From Axinella damicornis (taxonomy: Eukaryota > Porifera > Demospongiae > Axinellida > Axinellidae), in assembly GCA_963931865.1 (NCBI GenBank), contig OZ007510.1, forward strand, positions 15,232,111-15,296,110: a DNA stretch of 64,000 nt, read 5' to 3'. Both the position numbers and the translations under genes were made by a program. Position 1 is the first letter of the stretch; every line of letters begins with the position of its first letter. The notes below the pieces were generated by a model that had not been told where the DNA came from, did not search any database, and worked only from the letters and a program-made list of their open reading frames with translations. Positions 44,074 to 54,317 of the stretch are shown in pieces.

Positions 44074-45114
44074 ATGGACTCCCAAGATCTCTTCTTGTCA
44101 TGCTACAACATGACACTGGGACAGTACAGAGCTGTAATTGTCCTCACTACCAGGAGAAAGGCATGGGAGAATATTTCCAAGAGACTCTACATTGCCGCAA
44201 TCTTCTACGTGTTGTTCTATTCCATTATGGCAATAGCAGCAGTGAACTACTCCCATCCTCCTTCCCAGCAATCAAGGTGGTGCGAGGCTCTGGCCTATCT
44301 CCTCCATTATTCTGGCACACTGGTGGTTGTCCAATACTTAGCCTGCGTCATTGCTGTAATGCTTCAAGTCACTGTACCAGTGTACCAAGCGGTCAGGAAG
44401 GGGAACGATAGGATGTGTATTAGTCCTAGGAAAGCAAAACTCGGGGAAGCGCTTTTATTCCTGATCCTGTTTCTTTCTCCCCTTCTGAACAGTTGGGAGC
44501 CGTTCCTCCCACAGTTTGCACCTTACGGCAACTATGGCCCACTGTGCTGGTTTCGCTTGGAGTTAACTGACAACTGCACTACTAATACTACCCACAATTC
44601 TGCCATCAATGCACTGTATCTGCAAAACATACCTTTTGCAGCCATGGGTTTCGTAGGCTCTGTGCTGACCTTTATGACAATGGTTACTCTGTGTGGCATG
44701 TATTGTAAGTTTCGAATGAGAACAATTGGAACTCGTATCAGCAGAGTCATTCCTCCAATGGCAATTATGATTTTCATCGTGTTTGTGATGGCAGTATATT
44801 TCACAGTACTATCTGTCGCCTACAAAAGCTTCAACAATATCAACTCGTTCTAGATCTCTGCCTGGCTAAGAGACGTGACGGTGATATTGGCAGCCGCTAT
44901 TGGATCACTAGTGTTTATAGGAGTGTACGTTCACTTCCCAATGAAACTGTGTCTCCGCCACAAGAATTCACCTTCAGCTCAGCCATCACTGCAGAACCCT
45001 ACAATTAGGAGAACAGCTTGTGCCAGTCAAACTGTTCCTAGTTACACGGTGACGTACTTGGCTCACGAAACAGTCACTACCACTGAAGCTAGTCCATTGA
45101 TCAATATTAACTAA
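44074..45114 (+). pseudogene. 7TM receptor-like pseudogene, copy 2
   Basis: Closely similar to the intact receptor at 36637. About 63 bp are missing after MTLGQYRA, removing most of TM1, and a 6-bp insertion at about 44850 creates an in-frame TAG after NINSF (44851-44853), before TM7. Beyond it the frame continues to a stop at 45112. Other changes are mostly conservative, so the gene was functional until fairly recently. Its upstream DNA was separated by the insertions at 39.3-44.05 kb. Confidence 0.9.
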
Positions 45115-45500
45115 GTGATCATGAGTCTGTTTACGCACTCTACTATGGAGTTTGGTCGCTGCTGAGCACTCAGGGATAGAGATTGACTTGAATAGTTTCT
45201 AGTTTACACTTTTTGTTGGTAGCTAGATTAGTCTAAGCGGGCTAGCCCCTCAAATTTTCCCCCGCACGGATCGACTTTTTGTTATTGCCGAGCGCCTTAG
45301 CGCAAGGCAACTAATCGTGCAGCGTAGTCACATCACGTCTGTATCAATACATTAAGATTTTACGTGTCTGTGTGTCTGTGTGTCTGTGAGTGACGGAAGT
45401 GGGATGTTCGTGGGGCGGGACTAGACTATAGTGACGCGCAACCTTCGTACTTTAATTTATTTACTGAACCTCGAACTCCGTGAAGAATGTTCGAGAACAT
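45115..45500. other. Flank with TGTGTGTC repeats
   Basis: Contains a short GTGTCTGT microsatellite (45366-45390) and sequence resembling, in reverse, the repeat tail at 3380-3450. No gene. Confidence 0.5.
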
Positions 45501-45851
45501 TGGGCCCGGTGTCATGGGAAAATGGGGACCCCCCAAAATGGGGACCCGGGGTCCCCATTTTCCCAGGAATATGGGGACCCGGGTCCCCATTCTCCCGGGA
45601 AAATGGGGACCCCGGGTCCCCATTTTCCCCGGGAGAATGGGGACCCCTTTGGGAAAATGGGGACCCCTTTGGGAAAATGGGGACCCCCTCTTAAGAATTT
45701 ATAATTACAAAGAAGCAGGGTGGTTTGAATTGCAACAACAATCCTTATAGCAACAGCTTATGAATCAACAACAGTTACATTTGTAAACAAACAATTCAAG
45801 CAGTATGGTTTGAATTGCAATAACAATCTTTATAGCAATAGTCAACAAGTA

Positions 45852-45990
45852 ATGAAATAAACTAATAGTACACAACAGTAATGGAAATAAAGTAATAGTA
45901 AACAGTAATAGAAATAAACTAATAGTACACAACAGTAATGGAAATAAAGTAATAGTAAACAGTAATAGAAATAAACTAATAGTAATAATT
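45852..45990 (+). repeat. AT-rich tandem repeat, 57-bp unit
   Basis: AATAAACTAATAGTACACAACAGTAATGG recurs at a spacing of 57 bp, alternating with GTAATAGTAAACAGTAATAG. It lies beyond the 3' end of the integrase-PHD gene. Confidence 0.85.
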
Positions 45991-46082
45991 ATAGAACCAA
46001 TAACAACTTAACTATTAGTACAGGTGGATTACGTAGTATAGAAACTTAGCATAGTAAATGCAAAGAAACTTGCATGTTGATT

Positions 46083-47546
46083 TCACTCACACTCTGGGCA
46101 TACCCAAGTGCCTGGTTCAGATGTTAGCTTCATACACTTGAAGTGAAACCACTTCTGGCATTCTTCACACTCAATCATGTGACTGTCATAACTTTCAGGG
46201 AGCCCACATATGCAGTACACTTTAATGAACAAGTGCTTTTCTCGACACCTTGGTACAGGCTTGTATGCTCTGGGGAAGGGAGTAAGTTCTTCCTTCTCAA
46301 AACACTGTTCAAGGACTGTATCGATCTTCTCATCCCAGTCCGTCTGAGACTCATTGATCAGTTTCGCTAAACACCTTGAGATGGTTTGGTTGAAACGCTC
46401 GGTGAGCCCGTTGGTCTGTATGAGGAGTGCACACATACAAAATACATTAGCTCATGCGTGTATAGACTAACCCAAACAAAGTAATTTGCATAATATAATA
46501 CTATAGTAGAATGACTTCACCATGTACCTGGGGGTGGTAAGCACTTGTAATCCGATGTTCAGTGTTTGTGATCGCATACAGTGCTCTGGAGAGTTCATTC
46601 ACAAACTCCCGACCCTGGTCAGTAATCAGGGTCTCTGGACAACCCATCCTGCACATGACCTATAAGTAATAATTATACAATCATGTGAGTTAGTTTCAGT
46701 TCTTAGGCAAGCATGTAGTGTGACAATTTTGATTTAAACAAACATGGTGTTAAGCAACTTACTGAGAAGATGAACTTTGCAACACCAAGTGCGGTCTTGT
46801 CCTGCAGGGGTGCAGCCTCAGCCCACTTTGAGAAGTAGTCGGTCAGAGTTACTATGTACTTGTTTCCTCGTGGAGTCTCAGGCAATGGTCCAATCAGATC
46901 CATTCCTACTTGTTTCCAGACCTTGGGAGTAACTGGAATCGGATGGAGAACTCCAGAGGCTTTCTCCAGCTTGTAATTATTTCTCTGGCATTTTTCGCAT
47001 GACTTGACCTACACAGTATAGAAATAACTGACCATCACCTGGGCAGCACAAAAAGTACTTAATTAAGCAGTTAATTATTACATCAAATATTCAACTCTTA
47101 CATATTCCTTGACATCTTGGGTCAGCCCAGTCCAGTAGTAGTTGGTAGTTACCATGTCTAGTGTCCTGTTGACCCCAAGGTGGCTGCTGTCATGTATTCT
47201 GGAAATAGCACGTCTCTGTCGATGGGGATCCTCAATGACTAGTCTCTCGATCCGAGAATCCCTCTCTACAACAATGAGAACGAATTCTTAAGAAGTGATC
47301 ACTTCACCACACAATCACAGTAAACTTCCTATAATATTGTGCATGGCTAAGCCAAACTGAGGCAGACTTACTTGATGCTCCTCCGACATAATAGAGATCC
47401 GCCCCCTTTGCTTTGAAAAACTTCGCTCTTTTTCGGAGGGCTTGCTTGTCCGTCTTGATGTAGCCTTCTGGGTAGAGTCCGTCGCGGAGGTATCGATGAA
47501 TGACATCGCAAGTGAATCGTCCGTGTTCCGAGGTCTCGCTCTCCAT
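46083..47546 (-). CDS. Gypsy-type integrase fused to a PHD finger, five exons, 349 aa
   Basis: Predicted DDE integrase/transposase. Exons: 47546-47372, 47265-47102, 47008-46763, 46659-46528, 46415-46083; all GT-AG, all joining in frame. An N-terminal region (KKRAKFFKAKG-like basic stretch) is followed by a HHCC zinc-binding module (H-x3-H ... CEKCQ, about residues 80-120) and the catalytic core with D in GMDLIGPLPE, D in LITDQGREF and E in GLTERFNQ. The usual integrase C-terminal part is cut off after DEKIDTVL. Instead come a linker and a PHD finger: YCIC, ECEEC, HFKC, VCPEC, with W before the last pair (about residues 303-349). PHD fingers commonly read histone H3 tails, so it could steer insertion. 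A transposon gene (Ginger-like) or a domesticated host gene both fit. Confidence 0.82.
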
Positions 47547-47616
47547 GTCGGTGACTGACTATGCTGGCAGGTACTCGCTTGTTCCATTTTATGCTTTCGT
47601 TGACAGCTATCGACGT

Positions 47617-47799
47617 TGTAAATAACGCTTACCTATAGCCCTCTGCAGCGCTTGGTGGTAGCTAGCTGCTCTACTTCGTAGGATTAGCTCAGATTGGTTC
47701 ACTCATCTCAAATTCAACTTTCATTCAAGAGTGAGAACATGCGCCACACGCACGTGAGCACAAATCATGAATATGGTAATGAGCATTCAGAATCTAACA
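47617..47799 (-). repeat. BEL/Pao 3' LTR
   Basis: On the minus strand it starts TGTTAGATTCTGAATGC and ends GCGTTATTTACA. Directly inside it lies the polypurine tract GGTGGGGAGTG (47810-47800). Confidence 0.95.
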
Positions 47800-47899
47800 C
47801 ACTCCCCACCGTTGACCGGCAAGGTCAACTAGGGAACAAAACCGTATGATCAGGGAAATGAGTAATGAGTTTCAGTTTACGACACACGTACTGTTCAAA

Positions 47900-50800
47900 T
47901 CAGTCATCCTTTTCCAGCTCAGTGATCCAGTCCTTAGTCACCTTCCTAGCTCGCCGGGCTGCATCTCGCTTAGGCCGAGTCGGTGGGTCCACACTGCCAA
48001 CATTCTCACTGTGATCTTGCTCACAAGATTCTAGTTCAGAAATTGGCTCAGGGGTGTCCCCGGATGAAGTCACAGTAGATATGTCAGAATGGATCTCAAG
48101 AGGATACAGTAACTGGATCGGTCTCTTTAGAGTAGATCGTTGTCGATTACTGCCAGCCACCGTGACTACTGCAGCTCTGGTAAGTCCATCACGTCCAGTT
48201 AGGACTTCTTGCACAACTCCAAGCTTCCAGTGACCACGCGGAAGGTGCTCATCCTTGACAATGACAACGTCTCCTATGGCAATCACGGAACTATCACCTT
48301 GGGTCTTTCTTGAGAGTTGAGAGTGGACTTCTCGCAGACAACTCAGGTACTCAGTCCTCCATCTTTTCCAAAAATGGTTAAGAAGGTTACTCAAGTGTCG
48401 GACTCTGCTGGTTACTTGGCTCTTATCGAGGGTGAACTCTTCATCATCTGGGTCGCACAGGTAGTCCAGATTGTCTGGCAAACTCAAAAGTCTCCTGCCT
48501 ACAATAAGATGAGAGGGGGTTACTGGCTCGTCTAGATCTTCACTCGACACATATGACAACGGACGAGAGTTGAGGACGGCTTCGATCTCAGCAAGTGCTG
48601 TGGTGAGCTCATCTAGGGAGATGTGGGATCGTCCTATCAGCTTCCTCAAACAACGTTTGGTGGAGCGGACCATTCGCTCAAACGCACCTCCCCACCATGG
48701 AGCGCGTTCCACATTGAACTTCCAAGTGACTCCAATCCCATTGAGGTGTGTTTGCAACGTGCTGTCCTTGAAGACAGCGTCCAGATACTTGGCCGCCGCC
48801 TTAAATGTCTTCCCATTGTCAGAGATGAACTGGCTTGGAAGACCTCTTCGGGCAACAAATCTCTTGAGGCAGCGGATAAAGGAGAGTGTAGTCTGATCTG
48901 GCACAACATCCAAATGGACCGCTCTAGTAACATAGCACGTAAACAGAGATATCCAAACCTTAGTGGATGGAGAAGTGAGTGTCGCACGAACCAACAAAGG
49001 GCCTGCAAAGTCGACACCAGTGAAGCTGAAGGCTGGAGCTTCCTTCACTCTGCACTCAGGGAGAGGTGGTGGTTGAGGGGTCTTGAAGGGTAGACCCTCG
49101 AACTTTCGACAGGTCACACACGTGTGGATGACCTTCCTGGTGAAACTCCTTCCACTTGGAATCCAGTACTTGGATCGGATCTCTGCGAGCGTTTCCTTTA
49201 CTCCATCATGGAGAACTCGTTCATGTGCTTGCTTCACAATGAGAGTGGAGAGGTAGTGACTTCTTGGGATCAGAATGGGGAACTTGGTCTCAAATGGAAC
49301 TTCAATGTTAGCTAGTCTGCCACCACAACGCCACACACCATGCTTGTCTTTGAAGAGGTTGAACTGCTTGGTCAGATTCTTGAGGTTTGTGAACGACCGT
49401 TGAGCACTCTTTACCCACAAGATCTCAGCCTGTTTGTACTCTTCCACAACATGGACAGAAAGTGGAGCCTCTCTCTTCCTACACTTGAATCTCCTAACAG
49501 CTCTCAGAACCATTGCTGTTGTTCCAAGGAGTTTCGAAAGGGTACTGAACTCAGTAGGCTTCAGTAAGGACTCAATGCTGTCGTTGGGTTCTGTAGTCAC
49601 AAGGGTGTGTGACTGAGCGGCCTTTAACTCTGGGACGCAGTCCTTGGGTATATCAGTACCTAGGACTTCACTCTGTAGACTTGGCTCAAATCCAGTGAGC
49701 AGCCACTCGGGTCCCAGTCTCCACAGGCGACTCACAGAGAGCTCCAAGCAGGACAGACCTCGTGACGGCAGATCGGCTGGGTTGGAGATTCCTGGACAAT
49801 GGCTCCAGCAGCTAGGCTCGACTCGGCTGCGAATCTCCCTGACTCGGTTGTTAACAAAGGGCTTCCACTCCTTGGTGGTTCCCTGAATCCAGTACAAAGC
49901 TACTTGGGAATCAGTATAGCACCTAAATGCCAGCTTGGGTAGGGTGGATGAGAGACAATCAGCAACCGAGGATATGAGCTTGGACAATAGGAATGCAGAG
50001 AGCAACTCCAATCGGGGTATGGTTTGGGGTTGTAAGGGAGCAACTCTAGTCTTGGCAACCATATACTTTACGTCCGTGCTCACATCAGACTCTATCACCA
50101 AATAAACCACGGCGGCATATGCCTGAACAGAGGCGTCACAAAACCCGCAAAGGGTGTACGCATGTGGTGTACCTTCAACTCGGTAGTGGTAGCTCCTGGG
50201 GATGGAGATGGGAACAGCTTCTCTGAGATCAGCAATCAGCAACCTCCACTCCTTCAGCAGTGCTTCAGGCAGGTCTTCGTCCCAGTCCACTCGTGCTTGA
50301 CATAGCCTCTGAAAGAGAGTCTTGAATCTGATGGTAACCGGAGACAAGTATCCAAGGGGGTCGTAGAAGCGGCCAATCAAACTCACAACATTTCGCTTTG
50401 TAGGATGGAGATCCATGGCCGTGCTGGAAAGCTCTGAAAGGTCAAATGCGAGCGTGTCATCACCGGAATTCCAGCTCACTCCAAGCACCTTGACAGGTGC
50501 TCTCTTCGCCTCAGACTCTGTTGCTTCAGGCAACTGTTCAGCTGCATCTATCCTCATCTGCAGAGGTTGACAGTTGGAGAGGAATTTCCGCAGGTTGAAG
50601 CCTCCCTTGCGGAAGATCTCCTTAGCTTGGGTGTAGAGCTCGAAGGCTTCATCAATGTTGTCAGCACCTGAGATGATGTCATCTACATACGTGGACATGA
50701 GTGGCTTCTCAACAACAGTCTTGTTGGTTCCCCGGAAACTTTCTAGATGATACTTCACGGTGGCATTGAGTAGAAACGGACTGGATGAGACACCGAATAC

Positions 50801-53473
50801 CACTCTGGTGAACCTGTAGGCACGAATCTCCGGCTCATCCTTGGTCACATCATCGACCCAAAGGAATCTCAGAACATCACGGTCTCTTTCATCAACCGCT
50901 ATCATGAGGAATGCCTTCTCCACATCTGCTATCACAGCGACCTTGTAGGCTCGGAATCGGATAAGGAGATCCAGGATGAGCTGTTGGAACTTCGGGCCCT
51001 TGTATAGGCACTCGTTCAGTGACGGTCCTGATGTCTTAGAAGAAGCATCGTAGACCACCCTTAGTTTGGTAGTCGTCTTGTCACTCCGTACTACTCCGTG
51101 ATGCGGCAGGTAGTGAGTAGTGCCCTTGGTCACTTGAGGAGCTGGCTCAATGATTCCCTTCTCAAGTTGGTCTTGAATCGTGGAGTTGTACTGCTCCAAT
51201 ACCTCTGGCTCATGTCTCAAACGCTTGAGTAATCCTTTCAGCCTCTTCTCACAGAGCTGATAGTTGTCTCCCAGGGGTTCATGAAACTCTTTCCATGGAA
51301 GTGGCACTTTGTAACGGCCATCTTGAAAGTGTATGGTAGCAGCAAACTCGTCATACAGGGTCTTCTCCTCCTCGACAATGCCCAATGACTCGAGCTCCCA
51401 AAAGGAACGGAGCTGCTCATTCAGCTGTGCCATCTCAGTGCATGTAGGATGGCTGTCTGCTCGCAGTGAATGAGTCGTCACGGTGCAACTAGAGGTATGC
51501 TCAATGATGGAAGTGTTGGTTGGACCAGACAAAACCCAGCCTAGCTTGGTGTGAATAGCAGTTGGCCCCTTTTCATTACGACACACACTTCCCGTAACGA
51601 GCTCCCAGTAATGGTCACAGCCTATCAAGACATCGACCGGTAGTCGTGCATTGACATCAGCTGAGTCAGCTAAGTCCAGGCTCATCAATTGATCATGGGA
51701 TTCAATGCTCGCAGTAACAGGCTGGCATAACAAAGGCTCGCAAATGGTAGGTACAACGTGTAGAGATAGAGCCATGTTGGGGTACCCCCTCAGACGGACA
51801 CCGATGGACACAATTGGACACACCTTAGCTTGTCCTTGAGTGGCTCCAAATGCGGCAATGGCCAGCATCTGCTCTCCAGAAGGCTTCAACTGCAGCTGCT
51901 TCATCACTCTGTCCGTCATGTAAGACTTCTGGCTCCCACTGTCAAAGAGAAAGCGCACTTCGAGATTCTGCTTGGGGTTCAGTGGATTGAAGATTATGGC
52001 TCGGGCTGTCTGCAGCAGAATGGCCTTGCCACGTGTGGAGCAGACAAGTGAGGAGGTCCTAGGATCGCTCTTAGCCCCTGGCTGAAACGCTGTGGCTGCT
52101 GGATCTAGGGCCCTTGCCAGACTGGGAGGTTCTGACTCTTGCTCCTTCAGGGTCTCCTGCCCTTGCTCCCTAGCACAGATTGAAGTGTGGTGTCTTCCAT
52201 TACAACGCCTGCACTTGCTGGTTGATCGGCAATTCTTCGAGAGGTGGTTCTTCCGTAAGCAATTGTAACAACGTCCACTGCTTCTCAGGATCTTCTTCCG
52301 ACCATCGGCCGTAGGCACTGATTGGCACGTTGTGGACGCATGAGACTGCCCACAGAACACGCACTCTGGCGAACCAGTGGTGGTGGACACAAAGGCCGAG
52401 GTGGTTTGATGACTCGGTGGCCTGACGCGACGGTTAGGCTGTTGAACCGCACTGGTAGCTCTCTCTCGAGCGATAAGTTCTTGCTCAAAGGTGTCTAACA
52501 GAGTGCCCATATCCATGTTGTCGGCTGGTACCTTACGACTCACAATGAGACGCAGCTCTGGTGGTAGCTTACTCAGGAGCACTGATGACAACATAGTACC
52601 GTATGACTCAGGTTCCACCCCTAGTGCTCTAAGGCCTCGGATGTTAGCTTCAGCTTGATCAAACAACCGTCGGAGGTCCCTCAGATGGTTATCAGCAGTG
52701 ACGGCACCGAAACTCAGCAAGGCTTCCATATGTTTGGAGACAATCAACTGCTTGTTGCCGAACCTCTTCTTGAGGATCTCAACTGCCTGTTCGTAGTTGG
52801 CAGCAGAGTGTGCTAACCCAGCTACGGCATCGTACGCTGTGCCTTCGAGTAGTGACCTCAAGTAATTAAACTTGTCAATCTCTGAGAGTCGGTTATTGGA
52901 ATGGACGGCTGATTCGAACGAGTCCCAAAAGGCTGTCCATCGAAGCAGGTCACCACGAAAATGTGGAAGGCTAATCTTGGGCAGTTTCACTCGGTCAGTC
53001 GTAGCGGTGGGGGTAGGTAGCCTCACTGGGTCGTCTCTCGGTGTAGGGGAATGATCACCACCTCCAGCGGCAGGGGGCTCATGTGGGTCGGTGTCCGGAG
53101 GAACTGTCCCACTTCTCTCAACTGGGGGTGTTGGAGTTCTAGCTCGTGGAGGAGGTCCCAAGGCCTTGGTGATCTTGGCTATGGTCATGTAGACTCTCTC
53201 TACCTGCTGATCAGCCTGTTGAATCTCCTCCTCCAGCTGGTCCTCAGGCACAATGTCAGCTATCTCCTCATCTAAGGTCTTGAGGAGCCTTATCTTATCA
53301 AGGAGTAGCTGTTTGGTCAACTGTAGCTGATCTTTGTCTACCTCATCAGTGGCCTCCAAGGCTGTTGTCGCTTGGTTCATAAGTCGGGTAGCAGAGGCTC
53401 TATGTCCAACTCGAGACCTCTTCTTCCTGTTCAGTGTGGCACGTTGAGCAGCAGCATCATCGGGTTCAGTCAT
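47900..53473 (-). CDS. BEL/Pao Gag-Pol polyprotein, 1857 aa
   Basis: Single frame encoding capsid, protease, reverse transcriptase, RNase H and integrase. Gag (DUF1759-like) about residues 165-320 (LPKISLPHFRGDLLRW); zinc knuckles 371-433 (CVFCGQSH, CYNCLRKNHLSKNC, CRRCNGRHH); aspartic protease with FLFDSGSQ at 511; RT about 790-1000 with the motif-A Asp in IADVEKAF (850) and YVDD at 929-932; RNase H-like GFCDASVQAYAAVVY near 1130; integrase with an HHCC module, GVDFAGPL, FISDNGKTF and WWGGAFERMV; C-terminal DUF5641-like region (GDVVIVKDEHLPRGHWKLGV). All catalytic motifs I can check are present and there is no stop, so it may be active. The start is the first ATG after the primer site. Confidence 0.96.
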   Translation of the reverse strand: MTEPDDAAAQRATLNRKKRSRVGHRASATRLMNQATTALEATDEVDKDQLQLTKQLLLDKIRLLKTLDEEIADIVPEDQLEEEIQQADQQVERVYMTIAKITKALGPPPRARTPTPPVERSGTVPPDTDPHEPPAAGGGDHSPTPRDDPVRLPTPTATTDRVKLPKISLPHFRGDLLRWTAFWDSFESAVHSNNRLSEIDKFNYLRSLLEGTAYDAVAGLAHSAANYEQAVEILKKRFGNKQLIVSKHMEALLSFGAVTADNHLRDLRRLFDQAEANIRGLRALGVEPESYGTMLSSVLLSKLPPELRLIVSRKVPADNMDMGTLLDTFEQELIARERATSAVQQPNRRVRPPSHQTTSAFVSTTTGSPECVFCGQSHASTTCQSVPTADGRKKILRSSGRCYNCLRKNHLSKNCRSTSKCRRCNGRHHTSICAREQGQETLKEQESEPPSLARALDPAATAFQPGAKSDPRTSSLVCSTRGKAILLQTARAIIFNPLNPKQNLEVRFLFDSGSQKSYMTDRVMKQLQLKPSGEQMLAIAAFGATQGQAKVCPIVSIGVRLRGYPNMALSLHVVPTICEPLLCQPVTASIESHDQLMSLDLADSADVNARLPVDVLIGCDHYWELVTGSVCRNEKGPTAIHTKLGWVLSGPTNTSIIEHTSSCTVTTHSLRADSHPTCTEMAQLNEQLRSFWELESLGIVEEEKTLYDEFAATIHFQDGRYKVPLPWKEFHEPLGDNYQLCEKRLKGLLKRLRHEPEVLEQYNSTIQDQLEKGIIEPAPQVTKGTTHYLPHHGVVRSDKTTTKLRVVYDASSKTSGPSLNECLYKGPKFQQLILDLLIRFRAYKVAVIADVEKAFLMIAVDERDRDVLRFLWVDDVTKDEPEIRAYRFTRVVFGVSSSPFLLNATVKYHLESFRGTNKTVVEKPLMSTYVDDIISGADNIDEAFELYTQAKEIFRKGGFNLRKFLSNCQPLQMRIDAAEQLPEATESEAKRAPVKVLGVSWNSGDDTLAFDLSELSSTAMDLHPTKRNVVSLIGRFYDPLGYLSPVTIRFKTLFQRLCQARVDWDEDLPEALLKEWRLLIADLREAVPISIPRSYHYRVEGTPHAYTLCGFCDASVQAYAAVVYLVIESDVSTDVKYMVAKTRVAPLQPQTIPRLELLSAFLLSKLISSVADCLSSTLPKLAFRCYTDSQVALYWIQGTTKEWKPFVNNRVREIRSRVEPSCWSHCPGISNPADLPSRGLSCLELSVSRLWRLGPEWLLTGFEPSLQSEVLGTDIPKDCVPELKAAQSHTLVTTEPNDSIESLLKPTEFSTLSKLLGTTAMVLRAVRRFKCRKREAPLSVHVVEEYKQAEILWVKSAQRSFTNLKNLTKQFNLFKDKHGVWRCGGRLANIEVPFETKFPILIPRSHYLSTLIVKQAHERVLHDGVKETLAEIRSKYWIPSGRSFTRKVIHTCVTCRKFEGLPFKTPQPPPLPECRVKEAPAFSFTGVDFAGPLLVRATLTSPSTKVWISLFTCYVTRAVHLDVVPDQTTLSFIRCLKRFVARRGLPSQFISDNGKTFKAAAKYLDAVFKDSTLQTHLNGIGVTWKFNVERAPWWGGAFERMVRSTKRCLRKLIGRSHISLDELTTALAEIEAVLNSRPLSYVSSEDLDEPVTPSHLIVGRRLLSLPDNLDYLCDPDDEEFTLDKSQVTSRVRHLSNLLNHFWKRWRTEYLSCLREVHSQLSRKTQGDSSVIAIGDVVIVKDEHLPRGHWKLGVVQEVLTGRDGLTRAAVVTVAGSNRQRSTLKRPIQLLYPLEIHSDISTVTSSGDTPEPISELESCEQDHSENVGSVDPPTRPKRDAARRARKVTKDWITELEKDD

Positions 53474-53538
53474 TCTCGCTCGATGGGCTTCTATAGGAAA
53501 TAGCGTTCAGGGAAACAGTGTTTCAAGATACTTTTCTC

Positions 53539-53557
53539 AATCCGGCTCGAAGGACCA
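53539..53557 (-). promoter_or_regulatory. BEL/Pao primer-binding site, complementary to tRNA-Tyr
   Basis: The plus strand reads AATCCGGCTCGAAGGACCA, the 3' end of eukaryotic tRNA-Tyr including CCA, immediately next to the 5' LTR. A perfect 19-base match gives the expected reverse-transcription primer. Confidence 0.85.
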
Positions 53558-53740
53558 TGTAAATAACGCTTACCTATAGCCCTCTGCAGCGCTTGGTGGT
53601 AGCTAGCTGCTCTACTTCGTAGGATTAGCTCAGATTGGTTCACTCATCTCAAATTCAACTTTCATTCAAGAGTGAGAACATGCGCCACACGCACGTGAGC
53701 ACAAATCATGAATATGGTAATGAGCATTCAGAATCTAACA
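53558..53740 (-). repeat. BEL/Pao 5' LTR (promoter)
   Basis: Identical to the 47617-47799 LTR. It should carry the element's promoter on the minus strand. No canonical TATA box is obvious. Confidence 0.95.
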
Positions 53741-53924
53741 GACGTGATGGAATGTGCCGTTACGGGACGCTCGTCCGAGACTTTGTACTCGAACGACGTA
53801 CGTAACATGGGGGTCCCCATTTTTGACAAAGGGGTCCCCATTTTACCGAGGAAAATGGGGACCCGGGGTCCCCATTTTTAGGGGGTCCCCAAAATTTTAT
53901 GACACCGGGGCATGGGCATCCAGT

Positions 53925-54300
53925 ATGCAGTCGGGGAGCAGCAGTCGAAGCGGACGCAATCGGGCGAGCAGCAGTTGAAGCGGACGCGATCGGGAGCAGC
54001 AGCTGATCTTGAAAGCGGCGAGCAGTAGCTGAAGCGGGCGCAATCGGGGAGCAGCAGCTGGAGGCGGAGGCAAACGGGGAGCAGCAGTGGAAGCGGATGC
54101 CGCAATCGTGCCCGCGAGCAGCAGCTGAAGCGAACGCAAGCGGCGAGCAGCAGCTGAAGCGAACGCAAGCGGCGAGCAGCAGCTGAAGCGGACGCAATCG
54201 GGGAGAAGCAGCTCTTCAGAGAGCTGTCCGGCGCCGGATTACGCACGGTAGGCGAACAAGGGGGAAGTAGCTGAGCGAGCGAAGCGAGCTCAGCTACTTG
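53925..54300 (-). repeat. Dispersed minisatellite repeat, reverse copy of 3075-3310
   Basis: Units of about 30 bp reading GAGCAGCAGCTGAAGCG(G/A)ACGCAA on the plus strand, ending in the palindrome AAGTAGCTGAGCGAGCGAAG...CTACTT (54266-54300). Confidence 0.8.
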
Positions 54301-54317
54301 TATATATTATATATATC

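Larger units (their letters stand above)
47617..53740 (-). mobile_element. Complete BEL/Pao LTR retrotransposon, 6124 bp
   Basis: Direct LTRs at 47617-47799 and 53558-53740 (183 bp, TG...CA) appear identical base for base. A 5-bp target duplication GACGT flanks it (47612-47616 and 53741-53745). In element orientation the order is LTR, primer site, gag-pol ORF, polypurine tract, LTR. Identical LTRs plus an open 1857-codon frame indicate a very recent insertion. It landed about 66 bp upstream of the integrase-PHD start codon. Confidence 0.96.
45505..53909 (-). mobile_element. Putative Ginger-like DNA transposon (about 2.3 kb) split by a BEL/Pao insertion
   Basis: Both ends start CCCGGTGTCAT inwards and continue with GGGGACCCC/GGGGTCCCC-AAAATGGGG blocks (45505-45690 and 53806-53909), arranged as inverted repeats. 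Between them lies only the integrase-PHD gene, its flanks and the BEL element. Removing the BEL insert and one target copy leaves 2276 bp. Ginger DNA transposons encode Gypsy-type integrases with introns and have TIRs. I could not find a clean 4-bp target duplication, so the boundaries are tentative. Confidence 0.55.

Noticed and set aside
45431..45750. Three overlapping frames rich in GDPGSPFS-type repeats
   Set aside because: Products of the palindromic GGGGACCCC repeats at the transposon end; no conserved frame.
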